Source: an uncultured Verrucomicrobiota bacterium (GTDB lineage: Bacteria; Verrucomicrobiota; Verrucomicrobiia; Opitutales; Opitutaceae). Taken from it: a stretch of 5,130 bases of DNA. The position numbers were made by a program, and so were the translations under genes. Positions within the stretch are counted from its first letter, which is position 1, and each line of letters starts with the position of its first letter. Below are positions 1 through 4,033 of this stretch, in pieces. The DNA is taken from contig CAIXIZ010000129.1 in the NCBI GenBank assembly GCA_903919625.1, positions 1-5,130 of the forward strand. The letters are read 5' to 3'. Below the pieces are notes generated by a model that had not been told where the DNA came from, ran no database searches, and saw nothing but the letters and a program-made list of their open reading frames with translations.

Positions 1-282
1 CCGGTGGGTCGCGACGTATTTCGTGGCGGCGTTCAGACCGTCCGCCAGCGGACTGTTCCCGGCCTTCGGCCAGTAGCCGGCAAAGATATCGTAGGTGCGG
101 CTGCCAAGCAGCAGATCGAAGCGGCTGCCCTGTGCCTCGACGACGGCCTCCCTCCCGGCGGCGCTGCGATACGGGACCGTCCATCCGCCCTGCACGTAGT
201 CATCGCCGTCTTCGTTGCGTCCGCCGGGCGCCTGGATCACGCCGTCCAGCGAGAGGTGTTCGATGATCCTGAGCTTTCTCAT
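1..282 (-). CDS. Dihydrofolate reductase / RibD C-terminal-like protein, 5' part (3' end outside window)
   Basis: The first 94 residues of a reductase-like protein are visible, and the frame is still open at base 1. The N-terminus MRKLRIIEHLSLDGVIQAPG is typical of the RibD C-terminal/DHFR-like fold: first beta strand, LDG turn (D13-G14), then QAPGG. Near residues 57-72, LLLGSRTYDIFAGYWP matches the family's (L)GRxTYxxFxxYWP element, which lines the NADPH pocket in relatives. Family members are about 180-215 residues, so roughly half is missing. These stand-alone proteins are presumed cytosolic NADPH-dependent reductases; the substrate is usually unknown, and the protein should not be taken for housekeeping FolA or RibD. 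ATG at 282 is chosen because the family starts within a few residues of this point. Only a weak GGGA lies upstream. The gene follows the toxin gene on the same strand after 62 bp. The family call is secure; the function is not. Confidence 0.85.
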   Translation of the reverse strand, partial: MRKLRIIEHLSLDGVIQAPGGRNEDGDDYVQGGWTVPYRSAAGREAVVEAQGSRFDLLLGSRTYDIFAGYWPKAGNSPLADGLNAATKYVATHR

Positions 283-295
283 ATTTTTCCCATGT

Positions 296-301
296 TTTAT
301 A
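296..301 (-). promoter_or_regulatory. Candidate -10 box for the DHFR-like gene
   Basis: On the minus strand TATAAA (five of six matches to the -10 consensus) ends 13 bases before the ATG at 282. A weak TTGTCC lies 19 bases upstream and could be a poor -35. This would allow transcription independent of the toxin-antitoxin operon, with a very short leader. The spacing is not ideal and the call is tentative. Confidence 0.3.
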
Positions 302-344
302 TCTGGATGGTGTCGCGATAGGACAATTCCCCAATGCCCAGGAA

Positions 345-764
345 CTAGGAAACGACAAACGCAACAACGTCGGCCAACCGCAACGCCGGCACGCGCTGAA
401 ACTCGGCGGCATTGAGGGTTGCAACCGAATAGTCGTATTCCAGCGCGGTGGCGGCAATCAGGAGGTCATGCGGCCCGATGATCGAGCCGCTGGTTTCAAG
501 GAGCGCCCAGAGAGCGGCATGGCGGCGGGCAGCTTCCAGGTCGAAATCAAGCACGTTCAAGTGCGAAAGATATTGTTCCACCCATGCCAAGCGGGTGGCT
601 TTTCGTTCCGGCAGTGTCGCCCGTTCCACGCCATGGAGCAGTTCCGAGGCGGTGATCGCCGCGATGAAAAAACGCTCCTGCGGATGGGCGGCAAAGAGTC
701 CGGCCAGGTGAAACCGCCGCCGTTCTGCCGCGATCAAAACCGACGTGTCGAGGATCAGTCCCAT
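345..764 (-). CDS. vapC: VapC-type PIN-domain ribonuclease toxin
   Basis: A complete 139-residue PIN-domain protein, the usual size for VapC toxins. It starts MGLILDTSVLIAAER, with the first metal-binding Asp at D6. The second conserved acid is E41 in the SELLHGVERA helix. The third is D100 in GPHDLLIAATAL. A final TLNAAEFQRV segment (residues 116-125, N118 and E121) matches the family's T-x-N-x-x-[DE]-F motif. The acidic cluster holds Mg2+/Mn2+; family members cleave tRNA or rRNA in the cytoplasm, stalling growth when the antitoxin is lost. The actual RNA target cannot be read from sequence. The start overlaps the antitoxin stop by 10 bp and has no clear Shine-Dalgarno, which suggests translational coupling. 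All catalytic acids are present, so it looks functional. Confidence 0.93.
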   Translation of the reverse strand: MGLILDTSVLIAAERRRFHLAGLFAAHPQERFFIAAITASELLHGVERATLPERKATRLAWVEQYLSHLNVLDFDLEAARRHAALWALLETSGSIIGPHDLLIAATALEYDYSVATLNAAEFQRVPALRLADVVAFVVS

Positions 765-1027
765 TTGCTGGCGGGCAGTGGCAGGGAGGTGCGCGCGCGT
801 TCAATGTCGTGGGCAAACGCTTCGGCTTCCTTCAGGTCAAGGTGGAGCAGTGTCGGCCACAGGGAAGCAAGCTCGCTGCCGGTCTTGGCCGTCTCATCAA
901 CCGGAACGATTTTTGCGACGGGTTTTCCGCCGCGCATCAGCAGGGCACTTTCGCGCCGGTAAAGGACGCGATTGACCACGTCGGAGAAACCGCGAGCTGC
1001 TTCTGTAACGGTTAATGTTCTATTCAT
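755..1027 (-). CDS. Phd/YefM-family antitoxin
   Basis: A complete 90-residue protein directly upstream of the PIN toxin. Residues 1-44 form the Phd/YefM DNA-binding fold: TVTEAARGFSDVVNRV (6-21) followed by MRGGKPVAKIVPV (31-43), both typical of the family. The remainder is an acidic, helix-prone tail rich in Leu, Glu and Ala ending LPLPASKWD. In such systems the tail wraps the toxin and blocks its active site, while the N-terminal dimer binds the promoter. The last 10 bp encode the toxin start as well. Upstream lie a perfect 15-bp palindrome and a TTGACA element, fitting autorepression by the antitoxin or the complex. No Shine-Dalgarno precedes the ATG, so the mRNA may be nearly leaderless. 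The Phd fold with a VapC partner is a common mixed pairing. Confidence 0.92.
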   Translation of the reverse strand: MNRTLTVTEAARGFSDVVNRVLYRRESALLMRGGKPVAKIVPVDETAKTGSELASLWPTLLHLDLKEAEAFAHDIERARTSLPLPASKWD

Positions 1028-1029
1028 CA

Positions 1030-1044
1030 GATAATCAGATTATC
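1030..1044 (-). promoter_or_regulatory. Probable operator of the toxin-antitoxin operon
   Basis: A perfect inverted repeat, GATAATC-A-GATTATC on the plus strand, lies two bases upstream of the antitoxin start codon. It covers the expected -10 region of the promoter below. Its position, AT-richness and symmetry fit binding by a Phd/YefM-type dimer and autorepression. A partial extra half-site (GATAA) lies just upstream. The symmetry is seen directly; the binding is inferred. Confidence 0.65.
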
Positions 1045-1062
1045 CGTTTATCAGCTTGTCAA
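1034..1062 (-). promoter_or_regulatory. Candidate promoter of the toxin-antitoxin operon
   Basis: On the minus strand a perfect TTGACA (1062-1057) is followed after 17 bases by TCTGAT (1039-1034, four of six -10 matches), which lies inside the palindrome. Transcription would start about at the antitoxin ATG (1027), so the transcript may be leaderless. This agrees with the absence of a ribosome binding site. An alternative -10, GATTAT, has a 20-base spacer and is less likely. Confidence 0.5.
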
Positions 1063-1178
1063 TCACTATCTGCCTTGGTCTGATGCTGGGAGCTGGCGTT
1101 CACGGGTTTGCTCCGGCTGCAAAAGCGCGCACAGCCTCCTGAAAACTCACAAATATCGGCCTGACCCCTTCTGAATGG

Positions 1179-2384
1179 TCACTTCGCCTTGTAGGTTTTC
1201 CAGACCCATTCCACGGCTTCCAGCATAGTCTGCCTTTCCACGCCGCCTTCGACGTGTCCGGCCCCTTCGGACCAGAGGAACTGGTAAGGGTAGCCCTTGG
1301 CCTTGAGGGCACTGGCAAAGGCGTTGTTTTGAATGCGCCAGTCGCCGTACTGGTTGTTGAGGTCATCAGAGCCGACTTCCATCCAGATGCGGATGGGCCT
1401 TTTCTCGGTGTTGGGGATCAGGGAGTCCTGATATTCCTGCGCGCCCTTGGGCGCGGTTGCGGATTTTTGCAGTTGGGTCCAGGAGCCGGAGAAGCTGATG
1501 ATGCGGTTGAATGCCGGGGTGTGGAACCAGGCCATACCGAAGGCGGCAGGGCTGCCGGAGGATTGGCCGATCGCGCCGCGGGCGTCGGGGTCCTGGGAGA
1601 GCTTGATGTTGCCGGTTTTTTCGGCGAGCGGCAAGACCACCTTTTCGAGGTAGTCGGCATAGACGCCGGAGACCGTGTCGTATTCCCTGGAGCGATTTTG
1701 CTGGCTGCTGGGCGCGGCGAAGACGGCGCCCATCATGGGGATTTTCTTTTCAGCGATGAGGATGTCCATCGCGGCGATGAGCTGCACCTGGACGACGGCG
1801 TCGGCACGGCCGTCGTGATCGACCATGAAGGGGAGCACGTCGCCTTCCTTGTATCCGGCGGGAATATAGACCCAGCACGCACGGGCACCACCACCACCAC
1901 CGCGCCCGCCACGACCGCCTCGTCCGCCCGCTGCGGCGTCGCCGGGCGCTGCGGCGGGAGCAGTCGCCGGGTCAGCGGCGGGAGCGGCAGCCGCTGCAAG
2001 CGTGGGAGGAGCGCTAAAAGCAATGACCTTGCCACGGGGGATGCCTTCCTTCACCTCAATGTCCTTCACATCCCGCCAGGTGGTCTTGGGCTTGTTCTTG
2101 AAATTGCCCTGCTCCTTGTCGAGCGGGGGTGTCAGTTCGACTTCGACGGCGTCGGCGAGCGGCTCAATCCGCACGGCAGGGCCACCGCCGCCCCCTCCGC
2201 GACCACCACGACGGCCTCCTGCGCCGGGCGCTGTCGCCGGTGCGGTGGCGGTGCCCTCGGGTGCTGCCGCGGCACCGGGCGTTTGCGGTGCGGATGCGGG
2301 TGCGGGTGCGGTTGCTGCGCCAAGTGCAAGGCACGATGCCGCCAAGGCGGCGCATAGAGTGAGGGCAGACGTGGCGCGGGTCAT
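1179..2384 (-). CDS. Secreted enterochelin-esterase-like alpha/beta hydrolase with RGG/Ala-Pro insertions
   Basis: A 401-residue exported hydrolase. A signal peptide (about 1-26, with a hydrophobic Leu/Ala core and an AxA-like end) sends it to the periplasm or outside; C18 could make it a lipoprotein, but the lipobox is poor. The catalytic part, about residues 170-401, has the esterase D/Fes fold: WVYIPAGY (171-178), nucleophile S275 in GQSSG, acid D340 or D341 in EVGSDD, and H377 in GAGH. Relatives hydrolyse esters such as siderophore or sugar-acyl bonds; the substrate here is unknown. Two low-complexity stretches, residues 24-70 and 129-168, are Ala/Pro-rich and each ends in an Arg-Gly-Gly/poly-Gly run. 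The second interrupts the fold where relatives, as I remember them, carry ordinary sequence. The start at 2384 was preferred over an upstream ATG at 2474 because it has AAGGA five bases before it and is followed directly by the signal peptide. Confidence 0.88.
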   Translation of the reverse strand: MTRATSALTLCAALAASCLALGAATAPAPASAPQTPGAAAAPEGTATAPATAPGAGGRRGGRGGGGGGPAVRIEPLADAVEVELTPPLDKEQGNFKNKPKTTWRDVKDIEVKEGIPRGKVIAFSAPPTLAAAAAPAADPATAPAAAPGDAAAGGRGGRGGRGGGGGARACWVYIPAGYKEGDVLPFMVDHDGRADAVVQVQLIAAMDILIAEKKIPMMGAVFAAPSSQQNRSREYDTVSGVYADYLEKVVLPLAEKTGNIKLSQDPDARGAIGQSSGSPAAFGMAWFHTPAFNRIISFSGSWTQLQKSATAPKGAQEYQDSLIPNTEKRPIRIWMEVGSDDLNNQYGDWRIQNNAFASALKAKGYPYQFLWSEGAGHVEGGVERQTMLEAVEWVWKTYKAK

Positions 2385-2389
2385 AGGGT

Positions 2390-2394
2390 TCCTT
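2390..2394 (-). promoter_or_regulatory. Ribosome binding site fixing the esterase start
   Basis: AAGGA on the minus strand, five bases before the ATG at 2384. It is the best Shine-Dalgarno in the window and rules in favour of the internal start, since the 30-residue upstream extension lacks both a site and a sensible signal peptide. Confidence 0.7.
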
Positions 2395-2514
2395 TCAATG
2401 CAATTATTTGGTTCTTCACGGAAAAGGGTAGAGTGAGGTGGTCTGAGCAGGAGGCAAAGAAGGAAGCAGGTCAAGCTTGCCGCAGATGAGCGTCAGCTTT
2501 CGGGGAGACGAATT

Positions 2515-2530
2515 GCGGCTTCCAGCCGCC
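2515..2530 (-). repeat. Perfect 6-bp hairpin with GNRA-type tetraloop
   Basis: GCGGCT and AGCCGC pair perfectly around a four-base loop. Read on the minus strand the loop is GGAA, a GNRA-class tetraloop that stabilises RNA hairpins. It lies about 130 bases upstream of the esterase ATG and could fold in its leader if transcription starts that far upstream. No U-run follows, so it is not a typical terminator. Confidence 0.45.
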
Positions 2531-2565
2531 GACAGGTTACACCCGGTTGCCGCCTTGATCGGCAG

Positions 2566-2597
2566 TATTCGTCCGCCCAGCGATCAGTCCGAATACA
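2566..2597. repeat. 7-bp perfect inverted repeat, 18-base spacer
   Basis: GTATTCG (2566-2572) and CGAATAC (2591-2597) are exact reverse complements separated by 18 bases. The spacing would fit a two-site operator or a hairpin with a large loop. No function can be assigned. Confidence 0.35.
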
Positions 2598-2721
2598 GGT
2601 CCATGTCGAGCACTACGATTAATGCGACCGTCTTCAGACAGCAGACCGGATCGGGCAGGAAGCCCACTCCTCGCACCCTCCACGGGACGTTATCCGGCCC
2701 GCCGTGCAGCGCAGCCGGCTT

Positions 2722-3096
2722 TCACTTGCCGACGAGCGTGGTAAAACCACCGTAGAGCATGCGCGCGCAGTCGAACGGTGGCTTCTTCGGGTCGCAGCCT
2801 GCGGACAGCTCGGGATCTTTCATCACCTTCGCGTTGACCTTGTCGCGGTGGGCGCGCGACCTGAACACGATGTAGGCAAACACCACGGTCTCGCCCCGCT
2901 TGGTCTTGATGCCCTTCGGGAACGCCAGACCGAAAGGCACGGCGAGGTCGTCGCCCACGCATTCACGGTAGTCGAGTGCGCCATGCCGCAGCCAGACCTT
3001 GCGGCCGATCTCGGCCATGCGGCGGTAGGCGGTGACGTTTTTCGTGGGGACTGGAATTACAAATCCGTCCACATATTCGGAGTTTTTCCTGGCCAT
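2722..3096 (-). CDS. DUF1428 family protein (YbaA-like)
   Basis: A complete 124-residue protein that matches the DUF1428 pattern along its length: YVDGFVIPVP (8-17), AYRRMAEIGRKVW (23-35), HGALDYRECVGDD (38-50), GETVVFAYIVFRSRAHRDKV (68-87), a KVMKDPEL element (90-97) and the terminal FDCARMLYGGF (108-118). The family is widespread, small and cytosolic, with a dimeric ferredoxin-like alpha-beta barrel fold and no established reaction. ATG 3096 is chosen because family members begin a few residues before YVDGF; the frame continues upstream but loses all resemblance. No Shine-Dalgarno precedes it: the 25 bases before the ATG are C-rich and nearly free of G. It is intact, unlike its right-hand neighbour on the same strand. 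The identification is firm, the function unknown. Confidence 0.92.
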   Translation of the reverse strand: MARKNSEYVDGFVIPVPTKNVTAYRRMAEIGRKVWLRHGALDYRECVGDDLAVPFGLAFPKGIKTKRGETVVFAYIVFRSRAHRDKVNAKVMKDPELSAGCDPKKPPFDCARMLYGGFTTLVGK

Positions 3097-3151
3097 GTGC
3101 GGGTAGGTTGGGGGTTGGTTTGGGAGAGGCGGGAACGCGCGCGGGCGCGCG

Positions 3152-3199
3152 CTGTCCGACAGACAGGCGAAAAGTACTCCGACGCCGCGTCGCCGACGC
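3152..3199. repeat. Cluster of short palindromes upstream of the DUF1428 gene
   Basis: Three perfect dyads lie close together: CTGTC-CGACA-GACAG (3152-3166), GACGC-C-GCGTC (3181-3191) and GCGTCG-C-CGACGC (3187-3199). The last two share a half-site, giving three alternating GACGC/GCGTC half-sites. Just left of the first is an alternating CG tract (3136-3152). All lie 40-103 bases upstream of the DUF1428 start. They could be operator sites or mRNA hairpins; no U-run makes any of them a clear terminator. Confidence 0.45.
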
Positions 3200-3357
3200 A
3201 AGCCCAACCTCGCCCTTCACGTAAAATTGGATGGAAACGCCCGACGAAACCGCCCCAACCACCCGAAGGGACGATTGGCGGGGGCCGTAGCGCGTCACAC
3301 GACCTTCCGCGTTCGGCTCTTGCTTCAGGTTGGACGTCGGCTGCTGAGCGACACCGA

Positions 3358-3597
3358 TCAGGACTGTGGGTCGAACCCGAAGACGCGCAGCTCTTGGTCG
3401 CAACGGCAGGCCCTCGCGATGCGCGCGGCCCACCTGACGGCCTCCTCGCGTGAGGGCAATTCGAGCACGGTAAAGCCGCCGTTAAGCGGGGGCGCCCAAG
3501 GGTAGCCTCCCTGGGCGACCTTGCCGTCGGCCGAGACGAGAGCGGGCGGCACGCCTTCGTCGATGCCGCCGCCGAAGACGTAAACGCCAGCGGCCTT
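3358..3597 (-). pseudogene. 5'-truncated YciI/DGPF-family protein
   Basis: The last 79 residues of a YciI-like (YCII/DGPF domain) protein. The recognisable part runs KAAGVYVFGGGIDE, then VSADGKV, GGYPWAPPLNGGFTVLELP (with the family's glycine-rich GGFTVLE strand), SREEAVRWAARIA and ACRCDQELRVFGFDP, ending at a normal stop. Members are about 110-120 residues and begin with a beta strand and helix that end in AKAAGVYVF. Here resemblance stops at that lysine, so about 35 N-terminal residues are gone. Upstream DNA in this frame is unrelated and contains the helicase fragment in another frame. The fold is a small alpha-beta barrel dimer, sometimes linked to ECF sigma factors; its biochemical role is unclear. 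It is probably not functional, as there is no start codon or ribosome site in a sensible place. Confidence 0.85.
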
Positions 3598-4033
3598 CCC
3601 GTGCCCACAGCCATGCAGTGCCCGCGATAATCTGAACGCCGCCGTGCAGCGCGGCAAGCGGTACAGCATTATCTGTTGTTGTTTCAATGCCGGGTGGATC
3701 AGTGTCCGGCTTCTCGCTAACTTTCTGCACACACCGTAGATTGGTGAGGGCAAATTCTGGGGCTGCTTTAATCACTTCGTCGAGTAAGTTTCGGGTGACT
3801 TTGTGGCTTACGGCTGTAATTCCAACCTTTTTACCACTTCGCACCAATTCGCAGATCATGCGCGCCCCGGTAAATGTCTTCCCCGCGCCAGGTGGCCCTT
3901 GGATAGCGAGGACAGAATTATCAAGTTGAAGAACTATTCGTCTTGCTGTTTCTACTGTCGTTTCAACGGTATTTATTACCAATCCGGTCCCATCTAGAAG
4001 ACGAGGCGAGCGGCGCATTAAGAGGTCACGTGC
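3596..4033 (-). pseudogene. Internal fragment of a TM0106-type RecB-like nuclease/helicase (SF1 helicase part)
   Basis: About 146 residues of an SF1 helicase of the DNA2/NAM7 type, most like the helicase half of TM0106-family proteins, which join a RecB/RNase H-like nuclease to a helicase. Visible from the left end of the protein: ARDLLMRRSPRL, then AIQGPPGAGKTFTGARMI with Walker A GPPGAGKT at 3898-3875, GKKVGITAVSHKVTRNLLDE (motif Ia region), CVQKVSEK and IIAGTAWLWARE. There it breaks off before Walker B (DEAG in relatives). The N-terminal nuclease, Walker B and all later helicase motifs are absent, so it cannot be an active helicase. The intact gene would be over 1,000 residues. By hand count 3661-4020 is about 49% GC against about 70% in adjoining coding DNA, and codons such as AAT, ATA, ACA and TTA are frequent. 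No convincing start codon. The family call is by remembered motif match. Confidence 0.8.

Larger units (their letters stand above)
2385..2721. other. 337-bp stretch without a recognisable gene
   Basis: Between the esterase start and the DUF1428 stop. The part nearest the esterase (about 2400-2470) is purine-rich on the plus strand. Two clean inverted repeats occur: 2515-2530 and 2566-2597, listed separately. A 5-bp stem, CCGGC/GCCGG (2694-2698 with 2714-2718), lies just after the DUF1428 stop, but no U-run follows, so it is a doubtful terminator. Short frames crossing this stretch have no recognisable protein features. It presumably holds the esterase promoter, but I see no convincing -35/-10 pair. 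Confidence 0.6.

Noticed and set aside
4..321. A 105-residue plus-strand open frame at the left edge.
   Set aside because: It lies opposite the DHFR-like gene, whose N-terminal motifs are clear; the plus-strand product resembles nothing.
1063..1178. A small gene in the gap between the antitoxin and esterase genes (minus-strand frame ending ...RAFAAGANP).
   Set aside because: The start of that frame lies inside the esterase gene and the part unique to the gap is only about 26 codons with no ribosome site or known motif.
1254..2357. A 367-residue open frame on the plus strand opposite the esterase.
   Set aside because: Its product has no recognisable motifs and is a GC-skewed mirror of the esterase codons; the minus-strand protein has a signal peptide, a ribosome site and a full catalytic triad.
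2694..2718. Hairpin CCGGC/GCCGG right after the DUF1428 stop as a rho-independent terminator.
   Set aside because: The stem is only 5 bp with a 15-base loop and no run of U follows on the minus strand.
3202..3335. Possible integron attC site: GCCCAAC (3202-3208) and GTTGGAC (3329-3335), 134 bp apart, both matching the RYYYAAC/GTTRRRY cores and extendable to 9 bp with one mismatch; the gene layout also looks cassette-like.
   Set aside because: The inner L-type arms next to the cores do not pair, no second similar site is present in the other gaps (1028-1178 or 2385-2721), and the recombinase lacks the integron-integrase extra domain. A search with an attC covariance model over 3150-3360 would settle it.
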